Shown here: positions 13,477 through 21,564 of the stretch, piece by piece | Layout: each line of letters opens with the position of its first letter | Position numbering within the stretch: position 1 is the stretch's first letter | Translations under genes and position numbers: made by a program | NCBI RefSeq assembly: GCF_021729135.1 | Contig: NZ_JAJTWW010000017.1 | Location: 1-64,000 of the forward strand | Source of the DNA: Brevibacterium daeguense | GTDB taxonomy: Bacteria; Actinomycetota; Actinomycetes; Actinomycetales; Brevibacteriaceae | Direction of reading: 5' to 3' | DNA length: 64,000 nucleotides | Notes under the pieces: generated by a model | What the model was told of the DNA's origin: nothing | What the model saw: the letters and a program-made list of their open reading frames with translations, nothing else | The model's database searches: none

Positions 13477-13994
13477 AGGTCCTCCGTTCCGGTTAGTCGC
13501 GCACATCTGTGGAAAACGACAGTTTGGGGTTCCACACAGTTTTCCACAGTTTGTGGAGATGGACCACGCCGACCCCGAAATCATCCACATCGGTGGAGAA
13601 AGGTGTGGAAATCACACCGATGTGAGTTGTGGACCCGCCTGTTTATGCCGAAATGTGAATAACTGTCGTCCGGAAGCTGACGGGAGTACGACGACGTTCA
13701 ACCGGAGTTCACTCTTCCGTAGGAAAGGGCTCATCGGGGCGAAGATGCACAGCGGTGAAGATGACCAGCGGGAAAGCGCAGGCACCTGCCCAGGAAGGCA
13801 GCGATACCACAGTTTGACCCTCATCCCGTGCCCCGCCTAAACTGGGGTGTCCTGTGTTGCGGGCCCACCTGAGTTGTGAGTAACTTCCCCACGGCCTTCA
13901 GTCGCAGGAATGTCCGGCCGCGTGGTCGATCATGAATTGCGAAAGCAGCTTGGTGCTGCCCGCACCAGCAACGACAGATAATCGGAGAACCGAA
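13477..13994. promoter_or_regulatory. dnaA-rpmH intergenic region with a second cluster of DnaA boxes
   Basis: A 518-base divergent spacer. DnaA-box-like nonamers: TTTTCCACA on minus (13508-13516) and plus (13540-13548), ATCTCCACA minus (13552-13560), TCATCCACA plus (13581-13589), ATTTCCACA minus (13604-13612), a weak one at 13628-13636, and TTATTCACA minus (13654-13662). The boxes lie within 190 bases of the dnaA start, where they could autoregulate dnaA or form a second part of a bipartite origin. The remaining part toward rpmH holds a promoter but no gene. Confidence 0.65.
13814..13843 (+). promoter_or_regulatory. Candidate promoter of the rpmH-rnpA operon
   Basis: TTGACC (13814-13819) and TAAACT (13838-13843) are separated by 18 bases on the plus strand and lie about 150 bases upstream of rpmH. 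They resemble the sigma-A consensus. The implied long leader holds no open reading frame of note. Confidence 0.5.
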
Positions 13995-14132
13995 GTGAGC
14001 AAGCGTACTTTCCAGCCCAGCAATCGCAAGCGGTCCAAGACCCACGGCTTCCGCCTTCGGATGCGCACCCGTGCAGGGCGCGCCATCCTGTCCTCGCGTC
14101 GCCGCAAGGGTCGCAGCGCACTGTCTGCCTGA
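13995..14132 (+). CDS. rpmH: 50S ribosomal protein L34
   Basis: A 45-residue, very basic protein with the L34 signature [20 protein letters not shown] and the terminal run of Arg/Lys. It starts at GTG with GGAGA seven bases upstream. The stop is separated by two bases from the rnpA GTG, the classic rpmH-rnpA arrangement next to dnaA. Confidence 0.97.
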   Translation: MSKRTFQPSNRKRSKTHGFRLRMRTRAGRAILSSRRRKGRSALSA

Positions 14133-14134
14133 TC

Positions 14135-14473
14135 GTGCTCCCCGGCAGGAACCGGATTCATCGCGGCGAAGATTTTCGACGTGTCTTCCGCACTGGCCGC
14201 AAGGTCGGGTCGAAGCAACTGGTGATCCATTACCTGCTCAGCACGGACGAATCCCACGCCGCGCGCGTGGGATTCGTCGTTTCCAAAGCCGTTGGCAACG
14301 CGGTGGTGAGGAACAGGGTGAAGCGACGGCTGCGCAACATCGTCTACGCCCGCCTGGCTGAGCTCGATGACGGAGAGATGATCGTCATCCGGGCACTTCC
14401 CGCAGCTGCGGGGGCAGAATTCGGCCAGTTGGAAGCCTCCGTCGACCGGCTGCTGCAGAAGGCGCGGCCATGA
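14135..14473 (+). CDS. rnpA: Ribonuclease P protein component
   Basis: Protein subunit (112 residues) that helps the RNase P RNA cleave 5' leaders from tRNA precursors. It shows the RNR motif region AVGNAVVRNRVKRRLR and the N-terminal RIHRGEDFRRVFRTGRK. The GTG start follows the rpmH stop by two bases. The gene for the catalytic RNA is not in the window. Confidence 0.96.
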   Translation: MLPGRNRIHRGEDFRRVFRTGRKVGSKQLVIHYLLSTDESHAARVGFVVSKAVGNAVVRNRVKRRLRNIVYARLAELDDGEMIVIRALPAAAGAEFGQLEASVDRLLQKARP

Positions 14474-14525
14474 GAAGCGCAATAACCGCCGTGAAGTGCG
14501 GACCACCGACTGATGGAGCCAGGCG

Positions 14526-14933
14526 ATGAGACACGGGGAGAACACCCCTTCGTCCCTGCCGCCGTGGCCGTCGGATCCGGGACCTCGCGTGCTGCACGCG
14601 CTCAGGATTGCTCCGCGCATGCCGTTCGTCTGGTTCATGCGGCTGTACCGCCTGATTATCTCTCCGCTCTACGGAGATGTCTGCCGCTACTATCCGAGCT
14701 GCTCGAAATACGCCTTGGACGCCTTCGAGACGAAGGGTGCCGCAGTGGGAACGGCGCTCGCTGCCTGGCGCGTTCTCCGGTGCAATCCCTTCTCCTCCGG
14801 CGGAGTCGACTATGTGCCCGGCTCCCTCATGGCCCGCAGGAGCGAGGCGATTCGGGCCACAGGCAAAGATGGCACAATGTACCGAGATACGAACACGGAT
14901 GACCGCCGATCCTCGCGGTCGAGGAGAGACTGA
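14526..14933 (+). CDS. yidD: Membrane protein insertion efficiency factor YidD
   Basis: A 135-residue protein containing the 70-residue YidD domain: MRLYRLIISPLYGDVCRYYPSCSKYALDAF and the conserved AAWRVLRCNPFSSGG. Three conserved cysteines are present. An N-terminal extension of about 35 residues precedes the usual start, so a later start is possible. The stop abuts the yidC ATG directly. The family assists membrane insertion together with YidC. Confidence 0.93.
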   Translation: MRHGENTPSSLPPWPSDPGPRVLHALRIAPRMPFVWFMRLYRLIISPLYGDVCRYYPSCSKYALDAFETKGAAVGTALAAWRVLRCNPFSSGGVDYVPGSLMARRSEAIRATGKDGTMYRDTNTDDRRSSRSRRD

Positions 14934-15896
14934 ATGGGCTGGATAGACACACTGCTGCTGCCCCTGCAGTGGGTAGTGGCATGGATCCTCGCGATCTTCC
15001 ATCAAATCTTCACCACTCTCGGCATGGATGGTGGAAGCGGGTGGACGTGGATCCTGTCCATTGCGGGTCTGACGATCGTGGTCCGCGCAGTGCTGATTCC
15101 GCTCTTCGTGTACCAGATCAAGGCGCAGCGCAAGATGCAGCTGATCCAGCCTGATATTCAGCGCCTGCAGGCCAAGTACAAGGGCAAGAAGGATCAGTTC
15201 TCGCGCCAGGCCATGGCTGAAGAGCAGATGGCGCTGTTCAAGCAGCACGGCACGAACCCATGGGCGTCGTGTCTGCCGCTGCTGGTCCAGATCCCGATCT
15301 TCCTTTCTCTGTTCCGGGTCATCAACAACACGCATGGCATCGCTGCCGGCACGATCGAACCGATCGGCGGCCTGACGCGCGAACTGGCGATGTCTGCCGA
15401 CGCCGCGACGATCCTCGGCATTCCGCTGCAGGCAACCTTCATGAGCGACGGCATCGGGGTCAAGGCGCTCACAGCAGTCCTCATCATCATCATGGGCGCG
15501 TCGCAGTTCATCACGCAGAAGCAGATGATGACGAAGAACATGTCGGAAGCTGCGCTGAACAACCCGTTCATGCAGCAGCAGAAGATGATGCTCTATCTGA
15601 TGCCCGTCGTGTTCGCGATCGGCGGCATCTACTTCCCGCTCGGCGTTCTGGTCTACTGGCTGGTCTCCAACTTCTGGACCATGGCTCAGCAGTTCATCGT
15701 GATTCGCAACATGCCGTCACCTGGCTCCAAGGCTGAGAAGGAACTCATGGAGCGTCGTGCGAAGAAGGGCAAGACGGCCCTGCCCGGATCGAAGCCGATC
15801 GAGATGGCGCCGCAGCCCGAGCCTGCCCCCGCAGCCGGCCAGCGCCAGCAGCCGGTGAGCAAGGCTCGTCAGAAGAAGAAAAAGAAGAAGAAGTAA
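14934..15896 (+). CDS. yidC: Membrane protein insertase YidC
   Basis: Inserts and folds inner-membrane proteins with or without SecYEG. The 320-residue protein has the 60KD_IMP domain with five membrane segments and the characteristic QIPIFLSLFRVINN region. Like other Gram-positive forms it lacks the large periplasmic domain. It ends in a positively charged tail with a run of lysines (KARQKKKKKKK), as in forms that contact the ribosome. Confidence 0.96.
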   Translation: MGWIDTLLLPLQWVVAWILAIFHQIFTTLGMDGGSGWTWILSIAGLTIVVRAVLIPLFVYQIKAQRKMQLIQPDIQRLQAKYKGKKDQFSRQAMAEEQMALFKQHGTNPWASCLPLLVQIPIFLSLFRVINNTHGIAAGTIEPIGGLTRELAMSADAATILGIPLQATFMSDGIGVKALTAVLIIIMGASQFITQKQMMTKNMSEAALNNPFMQQQKMMLYLMPVVFAIGGIYFPLGVLVYWLVSNFWTMAQQFIVIRNMPSPGSKAEKELMERRAKKGKTALPGSKPIEMAPQPEPAPAAGQRQQPVSKARQKKKKKKK

Positions 15897-15912
15897 GAGG
15901 ACACCGACTTCG

Positions 15913-16431
15913 ATGACTGAGAACACCGAGACCGAGGCGGTCGAGGAGATCAAGCCCACTCGGGCCCAGCTGCTCGAGGAGGAGGGCGAGATCGCCGCTG
16001 ACTACCTCGAAGAGCTGCTCGACATTGCGGACGTGGACGGCGATATTGATATCGACGTGGCCGATGGGCGGGCCGAAGTCGCCATCGTCTGCGACGATGA
16101 CGACTCCAACCTGTCCGCCCTCGTCGGCCCGGACGGCAAGGTTCTCAACGCTCTGCAGGAACTCACCCGCCTGGCGGTGCAGACGAGTACCGGCCAGCGT
16201 TCGTGGCTGATGCTGGACATCGACGGCTACCGCGACCGGCGCAAGGAAGACCTTCGGGAGCAAGCGCGGAAGGCTATCGAGACGGTCAGGTCGACTGGCG
16301 AGGTCTTCGAATGTGCTCCGATGAACTCCTTCGAGCGGAAGGTGGTTCACGACGAAGTTGCGAAGGCCGGCCTGAGTTCGGAGTCAGAAGGAGAGGGTGA
16401 CCGCCGCCGGGTGGTCATCAGGGCACAGTGA
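15913..16431 (+). CDS. jag: RNA-binding protein Jag/KhpB (KH and R3H domains)
   Basis: A 172-residue protein with an acidic N-terminus, a KH domain around LVGPDGKVLNALQELTRLAV, and an R3H domain (YRDRRKEDLREQARKA) toward the C-terminus. The Jag_N domain of Firmicutes is absent, the normal situation in actinobacteria. The stop overlaps the rsmG GTG by four bases. Homologues bind small RNAs and affect cell-wall growth; the specific targets here are unknown. Confidence 0.92.
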   Translation: MTENTETEAVEEIKPTRAQLLEEEGEIAADYLEELLDIADVDGDIDIDVADGRAEVAIVCDDDDSNLSALVGPDGKVLNALQELTRLAVQTSTGQRSWLMLDIDGYRDRRKEDLREQARKAIETVRSTGEVFECAPMNSFERKVVHDEVAKAGLSSESEGEGDRRRVVIRAQ

Positions 16432-17075
16432 CTGACCAGGAGATCCTTGCCGAGGTCGAACCGGAGCCGCTCTTCGCTGCGGAGCTGTTCGGGGATCGGA
16501 TCGAGATCGCCCGCCGTTATGCGCACCATCTGGCGACCACGGGCGTTGAATGGGGACTGCTGGGCCCGCGGGAGCTGCCGCGGCTGTGGACCCGTCACAT
16601 CCTCAACTGCGCGGTCGTCGCTGAACTGATCTCCCCTGACGATGTCGTCGGGGACATCGGCTCGGGCGCGGGGCTGCCCGGGATTCCCCTGGCTCTCGCA
16701 CAACCCGCTGCGCGCTATGTGCTGGTCGAGCCGATGGAGCGTCGCGTCGACTGGCTGACAATGGTCGTCGACGACCTGGGGCTGGACAACGTTCGGATCG
16801 TGCGGGCGCGAGTCGAGGACCTTGTCGACGAAGAGGTCTTCACCGTGGTGACGGCACGCGCCGTGAAGTCCTTGGCTGTGCTCATCGAATGGTGTGCACC
16901 AGTGCTCGGACCTCGGGGCCGGCTGCTCGCGCTGAAGGGAGCCTCCGTCGAGGACGAGATTGTCAAGGCGAGGAAGCAGATTCGAAGGGCTAAGCTCAAT
17001 CAGCCGACGGTACGTGAATTGGGGTCTCCCCCGCTGGAAGTTCCGACTCGTGTCGCAGAATTGGTGCGGCACTGA
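16428..17075 (+). CDS. rsmG: 16S rRNA (guanine-N7) methyltransferase RsmG
   Basis: Methylates G527 of 16S rRNA using S-adenosylmethionine. The 215 residues include the SAM-binding motif DIGSGAGLPGIPLAL and the GidB-type helices ERRVDWLTMVVDDLGL and TARAVKSLAVLIEWC. The GTG start overlaps the jag stop. Loss of this enzyme gives low-level streptomycin resistance in other bacteria. The frame here is intact. Confidence 0.95.
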   Translation: MTDQEILAEVEPEPLFAAELFGDRIEIARRYAHHLATTGVEWGLLGPRELPRLWTRHILNCAVVAELISPDDVVGDIGSGAGLPGIPLALAQPAARYVLVEPMERRVDWLTMVVDDLGLDNVRIVRARVEDLVDEEVFTVVTARAVKSLAVLIEWCAPVLGPRGRLLALKGASVEDEIVKARKQIRRAKLNQPTVRELGSPPLEVPTRVAELVRH

Positions 17076-17207
17076 GAGTTGAGGTACATCGTGTTCATTC
17101 GTCGGATGCACATCATGTCCCGGGCAGGTTTGGACGCCCAACCTGCTCCCCTCTGATTAGAACAGCAATAGAACATATAAGTTCAGTGATGTTCGCCGGA
17201 TGCGGGT

Positions 17208-17221
17208 GTTTCACGTGAAAC
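17208..17221. other. parS site 1 (upstream of parA)
   Basis: Perfect GTTTCACGTGAAAC palindrome, 60 bases before the parA start, where a parAB promoter must lie. It is suited both to centromere loading of ParB and to autoregulation of parAB (the latter is inference). Confidence 0.95.
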
Positions 17222-17280
17222 TTCCCCGGCCGCTGGTTAGACTCTCAGGGGACTACTATTCCCAGGACGGAGCGTGCACT

Positions 17281-18180
17281 ATGCCGATTATGGACGAGTC
17301 GACTCCGCTCGGGGCGGAAATCGCGCGCGATACTCGCCGTGCGCAGCGCCTCGCGACGACTACATTTCCCCGGCCGGAGTCGACCCGGATCTTCACCGTG
17401 GCAAATCAGAAAGGTGGCGTCGGCAAGACGACTACCGCCGTCAACATCGCTGCTGCTCTTGCGAACCAGGGTCTGTCGATTCTCGTGATCGATATCGATC
17501 CCCAGGGAAACGCGAGCACAGCGTTGGGAATCGAGCATTCTACTGATGTCAACAGCATCTACGACGTGCTCATCGATGAGATGCCCATGGCCGAAGCAGT
17601 GGCACAGTGCCCCGACTTCGATCATCTGCAGGTCGTCCCGGCGACGATCGACCTCGCCGGCGCAGAGATCGAGCTGGTGTCGCTTGTGGCGCGGGAACGG
17701 CGCCTCCACAACGCCCTTGCCGACTATCTGCGAGAGCGAGATGGAGCAGGAGACCGCGTCGACTATGTGATCATCGATTGCCCGCCGAGTCTGGGATTGC
17801 TCACGGTCAACGCCTTCGTTGCAGCCAACGAAGTGCTCATTCCGATCCAGTGCGAGTATTACGCTCTGGAGGGCCTCAGTCAGCTGTTGAACAATATTCA
17901 ACTGATCCAGAAGCACCTCAACCCGGCGCTATCGGTGAGCACGATCCTGCTCACCATGTTCGACGGACGTACCAACCTGAGCTCGCAGGTCGCCGAGGAT
18001 GTGAGAGCGCATTTTCCGCAGGAGGTGCTCAATGTGGCGATTCCGAGATCAGTGCGGATCTCCGAAGCGCCCAGCTATCGCCAGACCGTGATCACTTACG
18101 AACCCAATTCTTCCGGAGCACTCTCATACCGTGAGGCGGCCGAGGAGATCGCACACAGAGGAGCACAGAGGAATGGCTGA
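17281..18180 (+). CDS. parA: Chromosome partitioning ATPase ParA
   Basis: Moves the ParB-bound origin region during segregation. The 299-residue protein has a deviant Walker A KGGVGKT (44-50), a Walker A' DIDPQGNAS and Walker B VDYVIIDCPPSLGL, and begins with an Arg-rich N-terminal extension of about 35 residues. The ATG at 17281 is chosen because the consensus region starts soon after it. An in-frame ATG at 17200 would read through the parS site. The gene overlaps parB by eight bases. Confidence 0.96.
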   Translation: MPIMDESTPLGAEIARDTRRAQRLATTTFPRPESTRIFTVANQKGGVGKTTTAVNIAAALANQGLSILVIDIDPQGNASTALGIEHSTDVNSIYDVLIDEMPMAEAVAQCPDFDHLQVVPATIDLAGAEIELVSLVARERRLHNALADYLRERDGAGDRVDYVIIDCPPSLGLLTVNAFVAANEVLIPIQCEYYALEGLSQLLNNIQLIQKHLNPALSVSTILLTMFDGRTNLSSQVAEDVRAHFPQEVLNVAIPRSVRISEAPSYRQTVITYEPNSSGALSYREAAEEIAHRGAQRNG

Positions 18181-19324
18181 GAAGAGACGGGGACTGGGAC
18201 GGGGACTGGGCGCGTTGATCCCCGACGTAGTCAGCGAGGATCGCCCTGTTGATGTCTTCTTCCCTTCCCAGTCGACGTCGGAGGACACCGCTTCGGGAAG
18301 CGGTCGAGAGACGGCTGCGTCGCGGCTTGCCCGCGATCCCGCCGCAAACATGCGCCGAGCGCACACTCAGAAGAAGAACGGTGGGAAGAAGCAAGAGGGA
18401 CCTGGCAGTCGGGACCACATCGCGCAGGGCGCGACTGAGCAGACGGCCGAAACAGCTGAAGCCGGCTCTTCTGGATCTGGGGATGTTTCACGTGAAACGG
18501 ATCTGAAGTCGGTCCCGGGTACCGCATTCGGTTTGATCGAAGTGGAGTCAATTCGAGCCAATCCGAAGCAGCCCCGAAGCATCTTCGACGAGGACGCCCT
18601 TGAGGAATTGGTTCATTCCATTAAGGAGGTCGGGGTCCTTCAGCCCATTGTGGTCAGGGTTGTAGACTCCTCAGCTCCGACTTACGAGCTGATTATGGGC
18701 GAACGTCGTCTCCGTGCTTCCAAAGAAGCGGGTATGGAGGCTATTCCGGCCATCATTCGTGAAGTTCCTGAGACAGACCTCCTGCGCGACGCGCTGTTGG
18801 AGAACCTGCATCGCGTGGACCTGAATCCCCTTGAGGAGGCGGCTGCCTATCGTCAGCTGCTCGACGACTTCCAGTGCACACAGGAGGAACTGTCCGAACG
18901 GATCGGCCGATCACGTCCACAGATCACCAACACCTTGAGGCTGTTGAAGCTCCCTCCACTCGTTCAACGACGTGTTGCTGCCGGCGTGATCTCGCAGGGC
19001 CATGCGCGCGCGATTCTCGGCCTGATCGACGGTGCGCAGATGGAGGTCTTGGCGCAGCGCGTGGTGGCTGAAGGTCTGTCGGTGCGCGCAACCGAAGAAG
19101 CCGTGGTCTTGATGAACAACGGCGAAAAGCAGCGCGGATCACGAGAAGTCCGTCCTTACAACCCTGAGTTCGCTTCGATTGCTCGAACCATCGGTGACCG
19201 TCTGGATACCAGAGTCAATATCACAATGGGCAAGAACAAGGGCAAGATCAGCGTCGAATTTGCGAATGAAGACGACCTCAAACGGATCCTGGATACCCTC
19301 GGACTTGTTGCAGGGACGTCATAG
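18173..19324 (+). CDS. parB: Chromosome partitioning protein ParB
   Basis: CTPase clamp that loads at parS and spreads. In 383 residues, an N-terminal KRRGLGRGLGALIPD motif (ParA-stimulating) is followed by a variable linker of about 90 residues. The N-terminal ParB/Srx domain has the GERRLRASKEAG box, and a helix-turn-helix domain (LSERIGRSRPQITNTLRLL) and a C-terminal dimerisation domain follow. A perfect parS lies inside the linker-coding part. The ATG overlaps the parA stop, indicating coupled translation. Confidence 0.96.
   Translation: MAEKRRGLGRGLGALIPDVVSEDRPVDVFFPSQSTSEDTASGSGRETAASRLARDPAANMRRAHTQKKNGGKKQEGPGSRDHIAQGATEQTAETAEAGSSGSGDVSRETDLKSVPGTAFGLIEVESIRANPKQPRSIFDEDALEELVHSIKEVGVLQPIVVRVVDSSAPTYELIMGERRLRASKEAGMEAIPAIIREVPETDLLRDALLENLHRVDLNPLEEAAAYRQLLDDFQCTQEELSERIGRSRPQITNTLRLLKLPPLVQRRVAAGVISQGHARAILGLIDGAQMEVLAQRVVAEGLSVRATEEAVVLMNNGEKQRGSREVRPYNPEFASIARTIGDRLDTRVNITMGKNKGKISVEFANEDDLKRILDTLGLVAGTS
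18485..18498. other. parS site 2 (inside parB)
   Basis: Perfect GTTTCACGTGAAAC located in the variable linker-coding segment of parB, where it encodes the residues VSRET. Placement in a tolerant part of the protein argues that the site is maintained for function. Confidence 0.92.
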
Positions 19325-19643
19325 TTCGACCGGCCGTTGGCGCAAGCCACTGCAGCCGGCCTTAACGGGTAGGCAGCTGCTCGAAGACCAGGCTGAGGAC
19401 TTCACCGGGGTGATCCCGAGAAGTGTTTCTATGACTTCGCTTCTTCCTCTGGCGACGTAGGCGAGGTAACGGCTCGATTGGGAGACCAGCCTTTCGGCCC
19501 GGATCACGTCCCGGCACTTTAGTTGGCGCCTGGCCGATCCATGCTCTATCCCCCGCAACGTGCCCGTACAGCGGGGTCGTACCGGCGAGACCGTGGCCAG
19601 AATTCCCGAGTTCACTCGATATGCTGTTCACCAGAGCGAGGAT

Positions 19644-19657
19644 GTTCCACGTGAAAC
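19644..19657. other. parS-like site 3 (one mismatch)
   Basis: GTTCCACGTGAAAC, one base off the consensus palindrome, 41 bases from site 4. Confidence 0.85.
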
Positions 19658-19684
19658 GACGACACCACCACCACAGCCGCTCAT

Positions 19685-19698
19685 GTTTCACGTGAAAC
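19685..19698. other. parS site 4
   Basis: Perfect GTTTCACGTGAAAC in the gene-poor region; paired closely with site 3. Confidence 0.92.
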
Positions 19699-20070
19699 CA
19701 GCGCCTCCTTTGATTCGTGCGTTCCTGGTCGACCCACACACGCGCTTTCAGCTGCCAGTCGTCTAGGCGAGGCCGAGTTCGTGCTGCCAAGGTGGCTGCA
19801 CAGTACGGCAGCGTAGCGAGAGCATAGTCTTGTTCCGACCACTGATCGAATTCTGGTGCTGGTCGAATGCCGAATGCCTGCGAATCGGTTCGGGTCCGGA
19901 GTTGCCTCGATGTTCGCACCGGCGACCAATAGATCGTGATCACTGTTTCCCGGGAAGGATAGTGCGTTCGGGGCTGGCCGACTTCCGGAAGAGCACTGCG
20001 GAACGCGGGAAAGCCACGCTTCCGGACAACTATCTGTACCGAAAATGGCGCCCACGGCCGTCGGAGCAAT

Positions 20071-20084
20071 GTTTCACGTGAAAC
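20071..20084. other. parS site 5
   Basis: Perfect GTTTCACGTGAAAC in the middle of the gene-poor region. Confidence 0.92.
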
Positions 20085-20579
20085 GGGAGCGCCGCCCTGG
20101 TCACGGGGACAATTCGTGGTGTAGCTCCGTTCTACCCAGCTGCCTGTATCCCGCACCGATATTCACCATACGGAGCTGTCATTGTAGGTCGGGTCATAGG
20201 TCCGCTCCGTTGTCATCGCCAAGGGCGGGACACAAGGCACCCTGCGCTCGTCTGGGCGTGGAAATGGTTCCCCGCCATCCTGAACGCCAGCCACAATTTT
20301 CTCCGCACCGGCTAGGGAGGGCGCGAAGGGCGCACGCATGACATGGCGCGAACAGGGTTGCTCCCGAACACCCCAATGATTGCGTCGAAGAGCACCAGCG
20401 GCGGGCCCTGCCTCCCTCGAAATTGGGTGTACTCCGGTGAAACGAGTACTCCCACGGAGATACTTGACGTACCTTCTATCCATCCAGTTGGCGGAACCGT
20501 ACTCAATTTTGAAGTGCAATAAGGCATACAGGACACTGCAAAGCCCCGAAGCGTCCGTATGCCCAGCGAACGAGCTGAT

Positions 20580-20593
20580 GTTCCACGTGGAAC
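20580..20593. other. parS-like site 6 (symmetrical variant)
   Basis: GTTCCACGTGGAAC, a perfect palindrome that differs from the consensus by one substitution in each half. It may be a weaker or differently read ParB site. Confidence 0.75.
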
Positions 20594-21374
20594 ATCCCCA
20601 CTATGTGGCCGTTTGGCAGTTCATTGCGGAGATCAGGAGCCGCACCGTGCCTACTAGGTTGTAGGTGGGAAGATTCGGTCGGCTGGTGCGGGCCCGAGGG
20701 CGGGTGTCGAGGATGCCGGAGAATCGTGCCCGCACTCAAACGGGCCTCGGGATCGGTCGGTCCTGGCCTCGGCGCTGACGGCGGAGCGGACAGATGACGC
20801 CAACACGCGTTGATGGGACGTGGAGGGGCGGCGTACGGCGCCCTGCGCTGGATAGTGCCGGCTCGGCACGTGGAGAGCTGGGGCCCTGCCGCAGCGTGTT
20901 CATCTGGCTTGGAAGCGGGCTCACTGCGTCGGGTGAAGCTTCGAGAAGGCGCGTCAGGTGCAGGCAGCTGCGGGCACGGCCGAGTCGATGATCTGGCTCG
21001 AAGCAGGTGCGTGTGACAAGTCCAAGCTTGGTGCTTGGATCGGCGGCTCGACGTCGAGGCGGCTCCGACGGATACCAGGATTGCAGATACTCGCCGGCTC
21101 CGCTCCATCCGCGGCGCGCAGGTGGCGTAGGTTGCTGATGTGGTCAATGATGAAGCGTCCCTGCAACTGGCGCCGGCCCGACGGGTCGAGCCCACTTCAA
21201 TTGTTGGAAGCGCGATCGTTGGCGCCGCACTCGCGGCGACCTCGGTGTACCGGTACCCGCTCGCCATCGCCGTTCGTCGCAACGGACGGATAGAATACCG
21301 GGACCTGACCCTTGAGGCAACCTCCGGCCGAGTGTGCAACTCGGGAAGCAGGCCCTTGTGGGCCCAGGACAGAT

Positions 21375-21388
21375 GTTTCACGTGAAAC
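21375..21388. other. parS site 7
   Basis: Perfect GTTTCACGTGAAAC near the right edge of the gene-poor region. Confidence 0.92.
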
Positions 21389-21526
21389 GCGAGCAGAGGC
21401 GATCTACGGGAACCGCAGGCGCGGACGACTCGTCCTCCTGGCCCATCGTTGCCCTGCACTGTCAACTATCGTGCGTCGAGTTTCACTAACCGAGGGCGGC
21501 GATCCAGAGAACTGGCTAGCTCCCGT

Positions 21527-21540
21527 GTTCCACGTGAAAC
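21527..21540. other. parS-like site 8 (one mismatch)
   Basis: GTTCCACGTGAAAC, 25 bases beyond the stop of the CwlM-like gene. Confidence 0.85.
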
Positions 21541-21564
21541 ATTGCCGTTGACCGGCCAAGTAGA

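Larger units (their letters stand above)
19325..21564. other. 2.2-kb gene-poor centromere-like region with six parS sites
   Basis: Between convergent parB and the CwlM-like gene there are 2240 bases in which I recognise no gene. Open frames exist on both strands (for example 19362-20156 and 20503-21465, minus). Their translations are rich in Arg, Ser and Pro, lack recognisable domains and cross several parS palindromes, so they look spurious. The stretch is less GC-rich than its neighbours. A short plus-strand frame at 21140-21385 has a more protein-like composition, with a stop codon just upstream, and could be a remnant. The six parS-like sites are listed separately. Confidence 0.7.

Noticed and set aside
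13612-13824. 70-residue minus-strand frame between dnaA and rpmH
   Set aside because: It overlaps DnaA boxes and the rpmH promoter, and no family or ribosome-binding site is visible.
19362-20156. 264-residue open frame on the minus strand in the parS-rich region
   Set aside because: Arg/Ser/Pro-rich, no domain, no ribosome-binding site, and it reads through several parS palindromes (giving FHVK/VSRET-type peptides), which indicates chance openness.
21140-21385. 81-residue plus-strand frame with protein-like composition
   Set aside because: It has a stop just upstream, no ribosome-binding site and no recognised family. At most it is a gene remnant, so it was not called as a gene.
20503-21465. 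320-residue open frame on the minus strand in the parS-rich region
   Set aside because: Composition is that of a shadow frame in high-GC DNA and no family features are visible.
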